Shown here: one piece after another, positions 43,676 to 56,502 of the stretch
How positions within the stretch are numbered: the first letter of the stretch is position 1
Layout: every line of letters starts with the position of its first letter
Assembly (NCBI GenBank): GCA_947303335.1
Contig: CAMYYB010000003.1
Location: forward strand, 28,648-92,647
DNA: 64,000 nt
Direction of reading: 5' to 3'
From: an uncultured Bacteroidales bacterium
Lineage (GTDB): Bacteria > Bacteroidota > Bacteroidia > Bacteroidales > F082
The notes under the pieces: model-generated
What the model was told of the DNA's origin: nothing
Databases searched by the model: none
The model's input: only the letters and a program-made list of their open reading frames with translations
Translations under genes and position numbers: made by a program

Positions 43676-46240
43676 ATGGATGCAAAATTTTCGCCAAGAG
43701 TTCGTGACATTTTGTCACTTAGTCACGAGGAAGCAAAACGTCTTGGCAACGCATACGTGGGATTGGAACATCTTTTTCTCGGTATGTTGAAGGACGGGGG
43801 CAGTATTGCCATCAAGATGTTGGAAAACCTCAACCTCAACATTGAAGTATTCACTAAGAAGTTGGAAGCCTCGGTGAGAACTTTCAACGCTACGCCCAAC
43901 AATAATCTGGCTTTACCTCTCACCAAGCAGGCTGAACGCGTGCTGAAGTTCACCTACATCATCGCCAAAGAATTCCATTCGGAAGTGGTGCGTTCCGAAC
44001 ATCTGATGCTGGCTATCCTACATGAAAAGAACAATATCATCTCCCAAAACCTTGAGTTTGAAGGCATCGACTACGACAACTTCAAGGCAGAGTTGATTCG
44101 CTACAATCAGTCGATGGGCAACACTTTGCCCCATGACGAAACCCAAACAAGCGACACCTTGTTCAACGAAGACGATTCAGACGATGTTATGGACAATATT
44201 CCACCACAGTCTGAGAAACCCAAGAAAACCAGCAATATCAAAAGTAAAACCCCTGTCCTCGACAACTTTGGACGCGATTTGACCAAGGCTGCTGAAGAGA
44301 ATCGCCTTGACCCCATCGTTGGGCGCGAGCGGGAGTTAGAGCGCATCGCACAGATATTGAGTCGCCGCAAGAAGAACAACCCTATATTAATAGGTGAGCC
44401 TGGTGTGGGCAAGTCGGCCATCGCCGAAGGCTTAGCCATCCGCATTGTCCAGCACCTTGTCCCTCGCACCTTACTCGACAAGCGTGTCGTCATGCTGGAT
44501 TTAGGTTCTGTTGTGGCAGGCACCAAATATCGTGGGCAGTTTGAAGAACGTATCAAAGGCATCCTGAATGAACTCATTGCCAATCGCGACATCATTCTAT
44601 TCGTCGATGAAATTCACACACTCGTCGGAGCAGGCAACGCCAACGGCTCATTAGATGCCAGCAATATGTTCAAGCCTGCTCTGGCACGTGGGGAATTGCA
44701 ATGCATTGGTTCCACCACTTTGGACGAATATCGTCAATATATTGAGAAAGACGGTGCCCTAGAACGCCGCTTCCAAAAAATCCTCGTCGAACCTACCACA
44801 CCCGAGGAGACTGTTGAGATATTGAACAACATCAAACCCAGATATGAAGACCATCATTTGGTCAAATATACCCCAGAGGCCATCGAAGCCTGTGTAAAGC
44901 TCACAGACCGCTACCTGACTGAGCGTCATCTGCCCGACAAGGCCATTGATGCTTTGGACGAAGCCGGTGCGCGTGTCCATATCAAGAACATCGATGTGCC
45001 TGCCATCATCACCGAGTTGGAAAGCCGCCTTGAAGAGGTTCGCAAAGACAAGAAAGCCGCCATCGGAGAGCAAAAGTTTGAGGAAGCTGGAATGTACCGC
45101 AACGAGGAGGTCAAGATTCTTGACCAACTTGATAAGGCCAAGAAAGAATGGGACAACAACGTGGTATCCCACCGTCAGGTTGTCACCGAGCAGAATGTGG
45201 CCGAAGTAGTCGCCATGATGACGGGCGTACCCGTGCAACGTATCGCCAAAAATGAGGGTGACCGACTGATGCACATGGAGACTGAACTGGCTGGTACGGT
45301 GATTGGACAGGATGAGGCTATCACGAAAGTGACCAAAGCCATCCGCCGCAACCGCGCTGGACTGAAAGACCCCAACAAACCTATTGGCTCCTTTATCTTC
45401 CTTGGTCCCACTGGTGTCGGAAAGACCTATCTCGCCAAGGTATTGGCCAAGTATCTTTTTGATTCAGAGGATGCTCTGATACGTATCGACATGAGTGAAT
45501 ATATGGAGAAATTCGCCGTTTCGCGCCTTGTGGGTGCACCTCCTGGCTACGTGGGTTATGAGGAAGGCGGACAACTCACCGAGAAGGTGCGCCGCAAGCC
45601 TTATTCCATCATTCTGCTCGATGAGATTGAGAAAGCCCATCCCGATGTGTTCAATCTCTTGCTTCAAGTGCTTGACGACGGGCTGCTCACCGACAGTTTG
45701 GGACGCCGCGTCGACTTCAAGAATACCATCATCATCATGACCTCCAATATTGGCTCACGCCAACTGAAAGACTTTGGACAAGGCGTCGGTTTTGGTACCC
45801 AAGCCAAACTCAATGCGAAGAACGAGTATTCGCAGAGCGTCATCGACAACGCCCTGAAACGCACTTTCGCCCCCGAGTTTCTCAACCGTGTTGACGATGT
45901 GGTAATGTTCAACGCTTTGGAAAAGAACGATATCCGCAAGATTATCGGACTTGAGATTCGCAACGTGTTGAAACGCGTCGAAGAAATGGGATACAAAGTG
46001 GAGCTTACAGAGAAAGCTTTGGATTTCCTTGTTGAAAAAGGCTGGGATGAGCAGTATGGTGCGCGTCCGCTGAAACGGGCCGTCCAGAAATATGTGGAAG
46101 ACACGGTTGCTGAAGCCATCATCGGCATGAACCTCCACATCGGCGACACCATTATTATCGAAATGGCTGAAAACGGAGAAGAAACCATAGCCAACATCCT
46201 TCACAACGAAAAGAAAGTCCTCGAAGAAGCTACCGTCTGA
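43676..46240 (+). CDS. clpC: ATP-dependent Clp protease ATPase ClpC
   Basis: 854 residues, HSP100 class I. Double Clp_N repeat (about 1-145), AAA1 with Walker [11 protein letters not shown] and Walker [11 protein letters not shown], a short middle domain with UVR-like [40 protein letters not shown]2 with Walker [11 protein letters not shown] and Walker [11 protein letters not shown]. The UVR-type short M-domain separates ClpC from ClpB. The loop GVGFGTQA fits a ClpP-binding (hydrophobic-G-F) loop. It unfolds proteins for ClpP in the cytoplasm. cca follows after 2 bp. Confidence 0.95.
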   Translation: MDAKFSPRVRDILSLSHEEAKRLGNAYVGLEHLFLGMLKDGGSIAIKMLENLNLNIEVFTKKLEASVRTFNATPNNNLALPLTKQAERVLKFTYIIAKEFHSEVVRSEHLMLAILHEKNNIISQNLEFEGIDYDNFKAELIRYNQSMGNTLPHDETQTSDTLFNEDDSDDVMDNIPPQSEKPKKTSNIKSKTPVLDNFGRDLTKAAEENRLDPIVGRERELERIAQILSRRKKNNPILIGEPGVGKSAIAEGLAIRIVQHLVPRTLLDKRVVMLDLGSVVAGTKYRGQFEERIKGILNELIANRDIILFVDEIHTLVGAGNANGSLDASNMFKPALARGELQCIGSTTLDEYRQYIEKDGALERRFQKILVEPTTPEETVEILNNIKPRYEDHHLVKYTPEAIEACVKLTDRYLTERHLPDKAIDALDEAGARVHIKNIDVPAIITELESRLEEVRKDKKAAIGEQKFEEAGMYRNEEVKILDQLDKAKKEWDNNVVSHRQVVTEQNVAEVVAMMTGVPVQRIAKNEGDRLMHMETELAGTVIGQDEAITKVTKAIRRNRAGLKDPNKPIGSFIFLGPTGVGKTYLAKVLAKYLFDSEDALIRIDMSEYMEKFAVSRLVGAPPGYVGYEEGGQLTEKVRRKPYSIILLDEIEKAHPDVFNLLLQVLDDGLLTDSLGRRVDFKNTIIIMTSNIGSRQLKDFGQGVGFGTQAKLNAKNEYSQSVIDNALKRTFAPEFLNRVDDVVMFNALEKNDIRKIIGLEIRNVLKRVEEMGYKVELTEKALDFLVEKGWDEQYGARPLKRAVQKYVEDTVAEAIIGMNLHIGDTIIIEMAENGEETIANILHNEKKVLEEATV

Positions 46241-46242
46241 CC

Positions 46243-47718
46243 ATGCAATACGACTTCAAAAAGCATATTGACAGCAAAATATTCAGGGTGATTGCCTACG
46301 CCAGCCACGAATTGGGTTACAAGAGCTACGTCATCGGTGGTTATGTACGCGACATCCTGTTGCACCGTCATTCCAACGATATCGACGTGGTGACGGTAGG
46401 CAGCGGCATCACGTTAGCCAAGAAAGTGGCCTCTCTGCTACCCGGACACAAAGAAGCTAAATACTACGGTGCTTTCGGTACTGCTATGATTAACTATGAT
46501 GGTGTTGAGGTGGAGTTTGTGGGAGCAAGAAAAGAGTCTTACGACCGCAACAGCCGCAAACCCGTTGTTGAGAACGGCACACTCGAAGACGACATCAGTC
46601 GTCGCGACTTCACCGTCAACGCGCTGGCACTTAGCCTCAACGCTGAGGATTTTGGCAACTTGATTGACCTCTACAATGGAATGTCCGATATGGAGGAGAT
46701 GATATTACGCACGCCTCTTGATCCCGACATCACCTACTCCGACGACCCGCTACGCATGATGCGAGCCATCAGGTTTGCCTCACAACTGCATTTCTTTATC
46801 GAGCCAGAATCGTTCGAGGCCATCAAACGCAATGCAGGACGTATCAAAATCGTCTCAATGGAGCGCGTCACCGAAGAGCTGAATAAAATCATCCTTTCGC
46901 CCCGACCTTCGATAGGCTTCAAACTGCTTGATGAAAGTGGCTTGCTCAAGCTGGTCTTCCCTCAACTCGCTCAGCTAAAAGGAATTGAAGTAGTACAAGG
47001 CAAAGGGCATAAAGACAATTTCTTACATACGCTACAAGTCTTAGATCAGGTGGCTGAAATGAGCGACGACTTATGGTTGCGTTGGGCTGCCTTGTTGCAC
47101 GACATTGCCAAGCCCCAGACCAAACGCTGGGAAGACGGTACAGGTTGGACTTTCCATGGACATGAGTTCAAGGGCTCCAAAATGATTCCCAAGATCTTCG
47201 CTGCCATGAAGTTGCCCCTCAACGAGAAGATGAAATATGTGCAAAAGCTGGTACTACTTCACATGAGGCCTATTGTATTGGCCGAAGACGTGGTGACTGA
47301 CTCGGCGGTACGCCGTCTTCTCTTTGAAGCTGGCGACGACATCGACGACCTGATGCTACTATGTCATGCTGACATCACTTCGAAGAACGAGGAAAAGGTA
47401 AAGAAGTTCCACCACAATTTCGAGATTGTTCAAGAAAAGCTGAAAGAGATTGAAGCCAAAGACCATCTTCGTAACTGGCAACCTCCTGTCGACGGGTTCG
47501 CTATTATGGAAACCTTCGGCATCGCCGAGGGTCGTGAGGTAGGTATCATCAAGAACGCCATACGCGAAGCCATCTTAGACGGGGTTATTGGCAACAACTT
47601 TGCCGAGGCCTACGCTTTCATGAAAGAAGAAGGAAAGAAACTGGGGCTGAACGTGGTGAAGGAAATCAGCGAGCCTATCGTCGTGGCGAATAACGGTCCT
47701 GTACCTAATAAGTTATGA
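46243..47718 (+). CDS. cca: CCA tRNA nucleotidyltransferase / HD phosphohydrolase
   Basis: 491 residues. Pol-beta-type head VIGGYVRDILLHRHSNDIDVV (metal-binding DxD), EFVGARKESY, and ISRRDFTVNALAL; the neck has DDPLRMMRAIRFASQL. A C-terminal HD domain follows (LRWAALLHDIAKPQTKRW and HGHEFKGSKMI), as in type II bacterial CCA enzymes fused to HD. It adds or repairs the 3' CCA of tRNA; the HD domain may give phosphatase/phosphodiesterase activity. It lies in a clpC-cca-miaA run. Confidence 0.94.
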   Translation: MQYDFKKHIDSKIFRVIAYASHELGYKSYVIGGYVRDILLHRHSNDIDVVTVGSGITLAKKVASLLPGHKEAKYYGAFGTAMINYDGVEVEFVGARKESYDRNSRKPVVENGTLEDDISRRDFTVNALALSLNAEDFGNLIDLYNGMSDMEEMILRTPLDPDITYSDDPLRMMRAIRFASQLHFFIEPESFEAIKRNAGRIKIVSMERVTEELNKIILSPRPSIGFKLLDESGLLKLVFPQLAQLKGIEVVQGKGHKDNFLHTLQVLDQVAEMSDDLWLRWAALLHDIAKPQTKRWEDGTGWTFHGHEFKGSKMIPKIFAAMKLPLNEKMKYVQKLVLLHMRPIVLAEDVVTDSAVRRLLFEAGDDIDDLMLLCHADITSKNEEKVKKFHHNFEIVQEKLKEIEAKDHLRNWQPPVDGFAIMETFGIAEGREVGIIKNAIREAILDGVIGNNFAEAYAFMKEEGKKLGLNVVKEISEPIVVANNGPVPNKL

Positions 47719-47749
47719 GTACTGAACCATGAATGAGGGAGAAAAAAGG

Positions 47750-48664
47750 ATGAAAACCTTAATCGTTGTTGCCGGCCCGACGGCATCGGGCAAGACGGCC
47801 TTCTCCATTCACCTGGCTAAAGCCTTACACACCGTTATCCTCTCTGCTGACAGCAGGCAATTCTACAAAGAGATGAGCATCGGCACAGCTGCGCCAACCG
47901 AGGAGGAGCTCAGCCAAGTCAAGCATTATTTCGTACACCACATCAGTATCGAAGACAAATACGATGTAGCTGACTATGAACATGATGCCATTAGTCTGTT
48001 GAATTCATTATTTAAAACCCATGAACAAGTGGTATTGACGGGAGGGTCAGGGTTGTTCATTGATGCAGTATGCAAGGGTATAGATGCCATTCCAGATGTG
48101 GAACTTGAGGTGAGACAGCGCGTCGAGAGAATGTTGAAAGAAGATGGAATTGATGCTTTAGCTGAAACCTTACAAACGCTTGACCCTGAGTATTATGATA
48201 TCGTAGACCGACAAAACCCTCGTAGGCTGCAAAGGGCTTTGGAGGTTTGTTATCAAACGGGACGTACTTTCACCTCATTTCGTTTGGGTCAGTCCACAAA
48301 AAGAGAATTCAATATCGCCAAATACGCTCTGCTTTGGGATCGTAAACGACTTATCGATCGCATCGACAAGCGGGTTGACTTGATGATGGGACAAGGCCTG
48401 TTGGCCGAAGCCAAAACCTTCTATCCCAAGCGAAACTTGAATGCTTTGAACACCGTCGGATACAAAGAACTATTCGCCTATTTTGACGGACAATGCACCC
48501 TTAATGAAGCCATTGAACAAATCAAGATTCACACTCGACAATATGCCAAGCGGCAGATGACTTGGCTGCGACGTGATACGAGTTACCAGTGGCTGGATGC
48601 AGAGGAATTTGATTCAGGGCTGAAAGTATTTCGAGAACAGTTTCGCGACTTCCTCCCCTCGTGA
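47750..48664 (+). CDS. miaA: tRNA dimethylallyltransferase
   Basis: 304 residues from ATG 47750, preceded by a purine-rich AGAAAAAAGG. An ATG at 47729 would add 7 residues (MNEGEKR) and is possible. P-loop VVAGPTASGKTAF, DSRQFYKEMSIGTAAPT, GGSGLFIDAV, RRLQRALEVCYQTGRTFTS, and the C-terminal tRNA-binding RQYAKRQMTWLRRD are all present. It puts the isopentenyl group on A37 of tRNAs reading UNN codons. Its last 51 bp overlap the convergent thioesterase gene. Confidence 0.95.
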   Translation: MKTLIVVAGPTASGKTAFSIHLAKALHTVILSADSRQFYKEMSIGTAAPTEEELSQVKHYFVHHISIEDKYDVADYEHDAISLLNSLFKTHEQVVLTGGSGLFIDAVCKGIDAIPDVELEVRQRVERMLKEDGIDALAETLQTLDPEYYDIVDRQNPRRLQRALEVCYQTGRTFTSFRLGQSTKREFNIAKYALLWDRKRLIDRIDKRVDLMMGQGLLAEAKTFYPKRNLNALNTVGYKELFAYFDGQCTLNEAIEQIKIHTRQYAKRQMTWLRRDTSYQWLDAEEFDSGLKVFREQFRDFLPS

Positions 48665-49021
48665 CAGTCTCCCATTGACCATAGCCACCGTTGACACCGT
48701 TGCCGCTACGCAGAGTTTCATATCCGACTTGCGGTAAATATCCTGCTCGAAAATAAAACGGGGACCCTCGCGGTACAGGTTAAGGCATGAGAGGAAAACC
48801 TCCTGTCCGTGAAGCGGCACTTTATATTTCATGGTGATTTCAGAAACCACCATATCCAATCCTTGTTCGTGCCATTGACTAAACGAAAAGCCCTCTTGTT
48901 GTAGCCATTTGTGGCGTGTGGCCTCAAGATAATGCTGATAGTTAGCGTTGTTGACGATGCCCTGGATGTCGCACTCATAGTCGCGCGTCTCCATTTCTAT
49001 GGTGAAAAGATACTCTTTCAT
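48614..49021 (-). CDS. Acyl-CoA thioesterase (4HBT/YbgC-like hotdog)
   Basis: 135 residues, single hotdog domain. The active-site motif RDYECDIQGIVNNANYQHYLEATRHKW has the Asp and the VNNANY stretch of 4-hydroxybenzoyl-CoA/YbgC thioesterases. Probably hydrolyses a cytoplasmic acyl-CoA; the chain length is unknown. Convergent with miaA, with a 51-bp coding overlap. A TAGCTTTG -7 element lies 17 bp upstream. Confidence 0.88.
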   Translation of the reverse strand: MKEYLFTIEMETRDYECDIQGIVNNANYQHYLEATRHKWLQQEGFSFSQWHEQGLDMVVSEITMKYKVPLHGQEVFLSCLNLYREGPRFIFEQDIYRKSDMKLCVAATVSTVAMVNGRLSRGEEVAKLFSKYFQP

Positions 49022-49038
49022 AGTACTGATTCTGGCTG

Positions 49039-49046
49039 CAAAGCTA
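49039..49046 (-). promoter_or_regulatory. -7 element for the thioesterase gene
   Basis: TAGCTTTG on the minus strand, 17 bp before ATG 49021, with a GTTG box about 17 bp further upstream. Confidence 0.5.
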
Positions 49047-49219
49047 CATTTTTTCGCGTTATCAACAGCCTTTGTTGAAAAATTGTTGAAAAAACATTGT
49101 CCCTCAACACTTTTCTTTCAGAGACAATTCTCTAATTTTACGATTTCTTTATCATAGTAATTCCATCCATTGAATATTCGAATCAAATCATTAAATATCA
49201 AATAATTAAATTCTGCATT

Positions 49220-52200
49220 ATGAAACAAAGACTAACTCTTTTGCTGACAGCATTATTGCTATTGACAGGTTTATCACTTAGTGGTCAAACACGGACCGAA
49301 GTGACAGACGTACTCAACCGCGCATTGACTGGCGTAACAGGAACCACTTACCAAAATTGGAGTAATGTAACCAGCAACTCCGATGCCGTATACGCTGGAC
49401 AAAGCGCTGGAGGAAACGAATCCATCCAACTTCGGAGTAACAACAGCAACTCTGGCATCATTACCACCGCATCCGGTGGCACAGTAACTAATGTGTCAGT
49501 TACATGGAATTCCAGCACAGCTACTGGAAGAACCTTAAATGTATATGGAAGCAATTCCCCTTACACTTCCCCAACGGAATTATACAGTTCAAGTACACAA
49601 GGTACTTTGATCGGCACTATCGTTTGCGGAACAAACACAGAACTTGACATTTCTGATACATATACACACATAGGTCTCCGCTCAAATAGTGGAGCCATGT
49701 ATTTGGAAGAAATCAACATTACTTGGACAACGGGAGGATCAACTCCGAATCCGTCAATAACCGCCAACAATGTCGAAATCGAATACAATTCCAACAGCGG
49801 TTCCATTGAATACACCGTCAACAATCCAGTTTCAGGAGGTATCCTGACTGCCAATACGACATCAGACTGGCTCACCTTAGGAACAGTTGACTCAACGGTT
49901 CCTTTCAATTGCACAACCAACAATCTGTCAACGGCCCGTTCAGCTTCTGTCACATTGACTTACACTTACAACACAGACCAAACCGTTACTAAGAACGTCA
50001 CAGTAACCCAAAATGGCAATCCCAACGTAATCAACAACATTTCCGATATCACTTCAACAGGCACATACACCGTGCAAGGCACTATCGTCGCCAAAAGCAA
50101 CAGAGGTTTCATTGTTGGTGACGGAACGGGCTATATATATTATTACAACACCAGCTATCCTCAATCCAACTACTCCATTGGTGATATGGTTAAACTATCC
50201 GGATCTGTTGTAGCTTACGGAGGTGTATTCGAGTTCAACAACTCCGCTGTCGTCACAACTGCTACAACTTCCAACTATGTTGAAGAAGAGCCCACATTGA
50301 TCACTGGAGCTGAAATGGACAACAGAGTGGCATCCACCACTCAAGCTCAACTGTCAACTTATGTTCAATATGTTGGCGTCCTTACCGTAAGTGGCACATA
50401 CTATAACATCACCAATATTGAAGGAGCCACAACCGCCAAAGGTAGTATTTCGTATCCGCTTAATACAGATTTCACCTCCCTTAATGGTCAAGAAGTCATA
50501 GTGAAAGGTTATTTTGTCGGTGTTTCTTCCAGTCAGTATTACAACACTATGCTGGGTAGCGTTGAAGAAAGCGTGGTTCTTGACCCTATCCTTACCGTCT
50601 CCGTCAACCAACTTAGCGACTTCCGCTACACCTACGACAACGGCCCTTCCCAAGCAAAGACTTTCACCGTTTCGGGTAGTGACCTGAGTAACGACATTGT
50701 TTTGACCGCTCCGCAAAACTATGAATTGAGCCACAGCCCCAATAACGGCTATTTCGACAGCGAAACGCTTTCTCCTGTGAGTGGCACCTTAACTGAAACC
50801 ACGATTTATGTCCGTTTGAAGGCTGGTCTGGAAGTGGGCAACTACAATGGCAACCTAACTGTCGTTTGTGACACTTTGAGTCATAGTATCGCATTGAGCG
50901 GTGTCGTCAGCGAACAACCCGTCACCTCCGCCCCTGTCTTTTCGCTTACTGGTGGCGACTTCATCACAGCCCAAACCGTAAGCATGAGCTGTGAGACTGA
51001 AGGTGCTACCATCTATTACACTACAGATGGTACCGAACCGACTGAAAGCAGTAGCATTTACAGTACGCCTATTGAAGTGAGCGAGACCACCACCCTCAAA
51101 GCGATGGCAGCAGCCCCCACCTACGCCAACAGCGCTGTCACTTCAGCCACTTACACCATCCATGAAGTGGTCAGCATTGCCACAGCGCGTACACTCGACA
51201 ACAACCAATATGCTTGTGTGGAAGGTACTGTAACCTATAAAGATGGCCGCAACGTCTACATCCAAGATGCCACCGGAGGTATAGACCTCTACCTGAACAG
51301 CAACACCGTGCCTTTGAGCCTCAGCCTCGGTGACAATGTACGCGCCTACGGCAAGAAGACCACCTTCAACGGCCTCGTCGAACTGACCGGCATCGCTGGA
51401 AACAATGCCAATGTCTTCATCATCACCTCGACGAGCAATCCCCTCCCCTTAACGACTATAACCATCTCTGAAATCAATGCCGACTTTAATGCCGACAATC
51501 TCCTGCAAGCCACCCGCGTCAAGATAGAAAACGCCATCATTGGATCCATCAACCCAAGTGGTACTACCCTTATCAGTCAAGAGGGCAACACCATGAACGT
51601 CTACCACATTCCCAGTGTAACCGGTATGATACAAGGCGACTGGGTAACCCTTACAGGTGTCATTGGCTGCTACAATACGCCACAACTGATGGTCGCTTCA
51701 GCCGACGACATCCAATACACCCATCGTCCCGTTCTTACAGCCGACCCAACCTCACTCAGCGGATTCACTTACGACTACGAAGATGGAGGTCCTTCAGACA
51801 TCCAGAGTTTCCTGTTGACAGGCAACTACCTTACAGGACGTGTCGAAGTCTATCCATCCGAAAACTTCGAGGTATCGACTTTCGCTGGCGAAAATTTCTA
51901 TCCAGAGACCCCAGCACTAATCTTCGTCTCTACTCCGCACTTCACTAACCTCGGCATTCATGTCCGCATGAAAGCCGCTTTGGAAGCAGGTACCTATAAT
52001 GAGCAGATATACGCTGTCTCAGAGAACGCTGACACATTATTTATTAATTTGGAAGGCACAGTAACCGGTGGTACCCCAACCCCGCCCGATCCTCCTACTC
52101 CTCCCACTCCCGGTGACGGCAACTACGTCCGCATCAACGACCTGAACTTGCTAACCGAAGGAAGCCATGTAGTATTCGCTGCCCGATTCAACGAGAACGC

Positions 52201-55200
52201 GACCGACTACTACGCTATGAGCAACCAATCGTCTGGTAAACCCACAGGCGTGCTGTTCACTTCCACGACCGCTGACGAAAACGAAGTACTTCCCACCTCC
52301 ATTGTAGATGAAGAAAGCAGTTACTATTGGACTGTGGGTGTGACCGCCAACGGCTATACTTTCACCAACACAGCCAATGAGTTGATTGGATACAACAGCA
52401 GCACCAACTTCTATACAGGCGGCGACAACACTGAATGGGCTATCGAGCAAAGTACCGCTGGCGAAGAGGCTATGGTGCCAGGCTACACAGGGTTCATCAT
52501 CAATAACGTAAACAACACAGCGAGGTGCTTCGCCTTGAACAGCAACCACAACTTTGGTCCCTATCATACACAAAACCTGAACTCCAGCAGCTACAACTTC
52601 TATTTAGACCTATTCGTGAAGACCGAAGGCGGCGACCCGCCCACACCTACAGTGGCCACACCTACCTTTACGCCTGCTGCTGGCACTTATTTTGAAGAGC
52701 AAAGTGTGAGCATCGCTTGCGAGACCGAAGGGGCGACCATCCATTACAGCACAGTTTCAGAAAATGGTCCTTGGAATCCGTATATGGGAGCCATTCCCGT
52801 TGACGAAACCATGACTATTTGGGCCTATGCCGAGATGAATGGCTACAACAACAGTCCCGTCGCCGAAGCCACCTATATCATCCAACTTGGCTTTGTCACC
52901 ATCTTCAACCAAGACTGGGAAGGCGAAATGAACAGCTGGACTTTTGTCGATGTGGAAGGTGATGCCTCATGGAGCATTGCTTCCTATCAAGGCAACCACT
53001 ACGCATACGCCAACGGCTACAACCACGGAGCCAACGAAGACTGGTGCATCTCACCCGCTTTCAACATCGATGCCTACGAAAACCCGACACTAAGCTTCCG
53101 TACCGCAAAGAAGTTTGATGGCAACCCCTTAGAAGTCTTTTTCTCCAATAATTACAACGGTGTAGACCCGAACGCTATCGGCACAAGCTGGCAGCCGCTA
53201 CTGAGCTACGACCTCTCACAAGGCAACTATATCTGGGTTGAATCAGGCAACATCATTTTGGACACCTGTAGCGGCACCAACTGCTACATCGGATTCAAAT
53301 ATACCTGCGAAGAAAGTCAGGCTGCCGCTTGGGAAGTAGATGACATCCTGCTGATTGGCCAGACCTCAGCTCCTGTCGTCACCGTTGCACCGCTTGCGTT
53401 GACGGGATTCACCTATATCGAAGGCAACGGTCCTTCTGATTCTCTGAGCTTTATGGTAAGCGGTATCAACCTGAGCAACAGTATCACTATTACCACCTCC
53501 ATGAACTATGAGATTTCGCTGGGTTCAGAAAGTGGCTTTACACAAGAGCCCATCACCCTCACCCCAGATAACGGAAATTTGGAAGAGACCCCCATCTACG
53601 TCCGCTTAAAAGCCGGTCTTCCCATCGGTGAATACACAGGAGAAGAGATTACCATTACCTGTGACGATGTTGACGACATCATTGTCAATTGCAGCGGCAC
53701 CGTTACTGAGCAGCCTGTTCCTGGCGATGATTATGTGCGCATCAGCGATGTTGGTGAATTGGCTGCCGGCAACAGAGTCATCCTTGCCTCCCGCTACAAC
53801 GAGACCTCAGACTCCTACCTCGCCTTTGCCAACACCATAACGAGTGGCAGACTCAACACCACAGCTTTCACCAGTGTGATGAATGGCGACGAAGAAATCA
53901 TCCCTGCCGACATCCTTGCTGACGAAGACAGTTACTACTGGACGGTGGATGTCACCGCTGACGGATACACCTTCACCAATGCCACCGGCGTAATGATTGG
54001 CTACGGTAACAGTGGCACCAACTTCGTGTCGAATGGCGTAAATACCGCATGGACTATTACCAGAGACATTTCCGATACCGCCTCAATGGTGCCTGAGTAT
54101 TATGGTTTCAACATCATCAATGCTACCAACACAGGTCGTGGAATGGCTTTGCGTGTTACCGAAACCGAAAGCATAGTTAAAGCCTATGCCACCAGCAATA
54201 TGAACAACAGCGAGTACAACTTCTTCTTGGACATCTTCATGCAAGGTGAAGGAGGCGTACCGCCTACTCCTACTGTAGCTGCACCTACATTTAATCCTGT
54301 GGGTGGCACCTATTATGAAGCCCAGGAAGTCACCATCAATTGCGCCACAGCAGACGCAACCATTTACTATAGCTTAGTTCCAGAGCCATACAACTGGATT
54401 GAATATGATGGCCCCATTGCTGTTGACTCAAGCATGACCATCTGTGCCTACGCTGCGAAGGATGGCTGCAACGACAGCCCTATAGTTTGCGAAGAATACA
54501 CCATCCAAGACGACATCATCATCATATTCTGGCAAGAATGGGAAGACGACTGGGATCCTTGGCACGGTTGGACTGAGCGCTGCACAATGGGCGACTCGCT
54601 TTGGCGCGTTGCTTCATACGCTGGCAACCATTACGGATACGCCAACGGTTACAACCACCCGGAAACCGAAGATTGGCTTATCTCGCCCGCCTTTGACATA
54701 GACAGTTACAGCGATGTTGTACTGACCTTTAACACGGCCAAAAACTACAACGGTCCCGACCTTGAGGTGTACTTCTCCAATGACTACGATGGCCTAAATC
54801 CAGACTCAGCCAACTGGCAACGAATTGTCTGTGACCTCTCGCAAGGCGGTTGGAATTGGGTTCCTTCAGGCGAAATCAGCCTCGATACATGCAGTGGCTC
54901 AAACTGCTATATCGGTTTCAAATACACCTGCACCAATGAAGAAGCCGCAGGTTGGGAAGTTGACGACATTAAACTTGTCTCTGGCAGCACCACGCCGCTC
55001 CCAACGCTCATTGCCACACCGAATTACCTTGGCAACTTCAGCTATGTGGAAGGTAATGGCCCGTCAGAATCACAGAGCTACGTCTTATCAGGTGTAAATC
55101 TCGAAGATGAAGGCGTAATCACCATTTATCCATGCTCATGGTACGAGATTTCTCTGGATGACATAATCTTTACCGGAGAACCACTCTCCTTCTCATGCGC

Positions 55201-56413
55201 CGAACTACCTATGACTATCTATGTCCGTATGATGGCAGGTTTAGAGCCCCATACATACGACGGAGTGTATATCGCCAACGAATACGCTGATGACAACAAC
55301 AACTATGCAGCAGTAGTAGTCAATTTGTCTGGTGTTGTACACTACGAGAACGAGCCAATGATGAATGCATTGATGCCGCTTTACATCCAAGGCAACAACG
55401 GTTCGAACAACAACCGTGTGCCTTTAGCGGTACCTGCCCAGTTTGCCAACCTCAATCCCAACACCACCTATCACTATACCAATCAACTCGTTGACGGCAA
55501 CGACAGTCCAGAAACCGCTGGTGCTGGCAATGTGATTTACACCAACCCCGATGGGTTCTATCGCAGCACCAGCCCAAGCCTCGCTACCGAAGGCAGCTAT
55601 GGCGAGTTCACCACCGATGATGAGGGCTATGCTTTTGTATGGCTGATGAACGAGCCTACGGCCAATGCCCGCTTCACACCTGGCAACCACGTCTTTATGC
55701 GTGTTCGTCTTAACGATGGTGCCTACGGAGTAACCGTTCTTTACACCTTCACTTCCGAGGATTATGCCACCGTGCTCAACTTCGGTACGGAGAATGACGA
55801 ATACAGCGGCTCGGCCTTCTATGCAAAGAGCAATGAGGCTTCCATGAGTTTCGCCCTGATGTACACAGAATACGACAGTGAACGTCCCGCCTACACCACC
55901 AGCATTGAAACTACCGGCGTTGACTTCGGTAGCATCAACCAGTATGCCGACTTCTACAAGGAATTGGTGGCTGGCAACGACGGTTGGTTCGGCGGTATCT
56001 TGCCCAACAATAATGAGACAGGTATCACCCTCATCTTAACCACCTCGATGGATGCACAAACCATCAATGAGTACCACTCCGAAGACGGACAATGGGCTCC
56101 TGATGCCAACACCATCAACCCGGCCAACGGTCTCGACGAACCTATCTTCATCGACCTCACCGACGACGGTGTGGACGACAATGTTGCTGCCAACGTGAAG
56201 GTATGGAACGCCAACAAGGAGTTTGTCATCGAGAACGGCGACGATTGCACCTATGCCATGAACGTTGTCAACGTGTTGGGGCAAACGGTGATGAGTTGCG
56301 AGATTGAAGCCAACAGCACACAACGCATTGCCCACCATCTTGCTGCCGGCATTTACGTCATCAACCTGCAGAATAACCGCAGCAACATTGCTGTGAAGGT
56401 ATTGGTAAGATAA
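49220..56413 (+). CDS. Giant modular T9SS-exported surface protein (2397 residues)
   Basis: Signal peptide [23 protein letters not shown]. In order: a beta-sandwich with TRSG-like strands (to ~170); a BACON-type domain ([24 protein letters not shown]); an OB-fold of the DUF5689/YhcR type ([21 protein letters not shown]); four copies of an Ig-like module with FTY..GNGPS...F.VSG..L (coding near 50590, 51740, 53380 and 55010); three chitobiase C-terminal-type units ([22 protein letters not shown]) near 50940, 52660 and 54290; two '[17 protein letters not shown]' modules; two cleaved-adhesin modules ([17 protein letters not shown]). From 52110 to ~55330 one supermodule of about 1.62 kb is present twice. 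Pro-rich linkers ([13 protein letters not shown]) separate modules. The C-terminus has the sorting-domain strands [14 protein letters not shown] and [24 protein letters not shown]. No catalytic motif is seen; adhesion or matrix binding is inferred. Confidence 0.9.
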   Translation: MKQRLTLLLTALLLLTGLSLSGQTRTEVTDVLNRALTGVTGTTYQNWSNVTSNSDAVYAGQSAGGNESIQLRSNNSNSGIITTASGGTVTNVSVTWNSSTATGRTLNVYGSNSPYTSPTELYSSSTQGTLIGTIVCGTNTELDISDTYTHIGLRSNSGAMYLEEINITWTTGGSTPNPSITANNVEIEYNSNSGSIEYTVNNPVSGGILTANTTSDWLTLGTVDSTVPFNCTTNNLSTARSASVTLTYTYNTDQTVTKNVTVTQNGNPNVINNISDITSTGTYTVQGTIVAKSNRGFIVGDGTGYIYYYNTSYPQSNYSIGDMVKLSGSVVAYGGVFEFNNSAVVTTATTSNYVEEEPTLITGAEMDNRVASTTQAQLSTYVQYVGVLTVSGTYYNITNIEGATTAKGSISYPLNTDFTSLNGQEVIVKGYFVGVSSSQYYNTMLGSVEESVVLDPILTVSVNQLSDFRYTYDNGPSQAKTFTVSGSDLSNDIVLTAPQNYELSHSPNNGYFDSETLSPVSGTLTETTIYVRLKAGLEVGNYNGNLTVVCDTLSHSIALSGVVSEQPVTSAPVFSLTGGDFITAQTVSMSCETEGATIYYTTDGTEPTESSSIYSTPIEVSETTTLKAMAAAPTYANSAVTSATYTIHEVVSIATARTLDNNQYACVEGTVTYKDGRNVYIQDATGGIDLYLNSNTVPLSLSLGDNVRAYGKKTTFNGLVELTGIAGNNANVFIITSTSNPLPLTTITISEINADFNADNLLQATRVKIENAIIGSINPSGTTLISQEGNTMNVYHIPSVTGMIQGDWVTLTGVIGCYNTPQLMVASADDIQYTHRPVLTADPTSLSGFTYDYEDGGPSDIQSFLLTGNYLTGRVEVYPSENFEVSTFAGENFYPETPALIFVSTPHFTNLGIHVRMKAALEAGTYNEQIYAVSENADTLFINLEGTVTGGTPTPPDPPTPPTPGDGNYVRINDLNLLTEGSHVVFAARFNENATDYYAMSNQSSGKPTGVLFTSTTADENEVLPTSIVDEESSYYWTVGVTANGYTFTNTANELIGYNSSTNFYTGGDNTEWAIEQSTAGEEAMVPGYTGFIINNVNNTARCFALNSNHNFGPYHTQNLNSSSYNFYLDLFVKTEGGDPPTPTVATPTFTPAAGTYFEEQSVSIACETEGATIHYSTVSENGPWNPYMGAIPVDETMTIWAYAEMNGYNNSPVAEATYIIQLGFVTIFNQDWEGEMNSWTFVDVEGDASWSIASYQGNHYAYANGYNHGANEDWCISPAFNIDAYENPTLSFRTAKKFDGNPLEVFFSNNYNGVDPNAIGTSWQPLLSYDLSQGNYIWVESGNIILDTCSGTNCYIGFKYTCEESQAAAWEVDDILLIGQTSAPVVTVAPLALTGFTYIEGNGPSDSLSFMVSGINLSNSITITTSMNYEISLGSESGFTQEPITLTPDNGNLEETPIYVRLKAGLPIGEYTGEEITITCDDVDDIIVNCSGTVTEQPVPGDDYVRISDVGELAAGNRVILASRYNETSDSYLAFANTITSGRLNTTAFTSVMNGDEEIIPADILADEDSYYWTVDVTADGYTFTNATGVMIGYGNSGTNFVSNGVNTAWTITRDISDTASMVPEYYGFNIINATNTGRGMALRVTETESIVKAYATSNMNNSEYNFFLDIFMQGEGGVPPTPTVAAPTFNPVGGTYYEAQEVTINCATADATIYYSLVPEPYNWIEYDGPIAVDSSMTICAYAAKDGCNDSPIVCEEYTIQDDIIIIFWQEWEDDWDPWHGWTERCTMGDSLWRVASYAGNHYGYANGYNHPETEDWLISPAFDIDSYSDVVLTFNTAKNYNGPDLEVYFSNDYDGLNPDSANWQRIVCDLSQGGWNWVPSGEISLDTCSGSNCYIGFKYTCTNEEAAGWEVDDIKLVSGSTTPLPTLIATPNYLGNFSYVEGNGPSESQSYVLSGVNLEDEGVITIYPCSWYEISLDDIIFTGEPLSFSCAELPMTIYVRMMAGLEPHTYDGVYIANEYADDNNNYAAVVVNLSGVVHYENEPMMNALMPLYIQGNNGSNNNRVPLAVPAQFANLNPNTTYHYTNQLVDGNDSPETAGAGNVIYTNPDGFYRSTSPSLATEGSYGEFTTDDEGYAFVWLMNEPTANARFTPGNHVFMRVRLNDGAYGVTVLYTFTSEDYATVLNFGTENDEYSGSAFYAKSNEASMSFALMYTEYDSERPAYTTSIETTGVDFGSINQYADFYKELVAGNDGWFGGILPNNNETGITLILTTSMDAQTINEYHSEDGQWAPDANTINPANGLDEPIFIDLTDDGVDDNVAANVKVWNANKEFVIENGDDCTYAMNVVNVLGQTVMSCEIEANSTQRIAHHLAAGIYVINLQNNRSNIAVKVLVR

Positions 56414-56437
56414 ACCATTCTTTCCTGCAAAAAAAGA

Positions 56438-56471
56438 AAAAGTCCGGAAGTCATACGACTTTCGGGCTTTT
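56438..56471. terminator. Terminator after the giant T9SS gene
   Basis: 15-bp stem with G-U pairs (AAAAGTCCGGAAGTC / GACTTTCGGGCTTTT), 4-nt loop ATAC, with A- and T-rich flanks. Confidence 0.85.
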
Positions 56472-56486
56472 CTCGTTTTATTTGTG

Positions 56487-56494
56487 TAATTTTG
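56487..56494 (+). promoter_or_regulatory. -7 element for smpB
   Basis: TAATTTTG on the plus strand ends 8 bp before ATG 56503 and so implies a very short leader. It overlaps the alternative start at 56482, which is therefore rejected. Confidence 0.45.
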
Positions 56495-56502
56495 CCGCCG
56501 CT

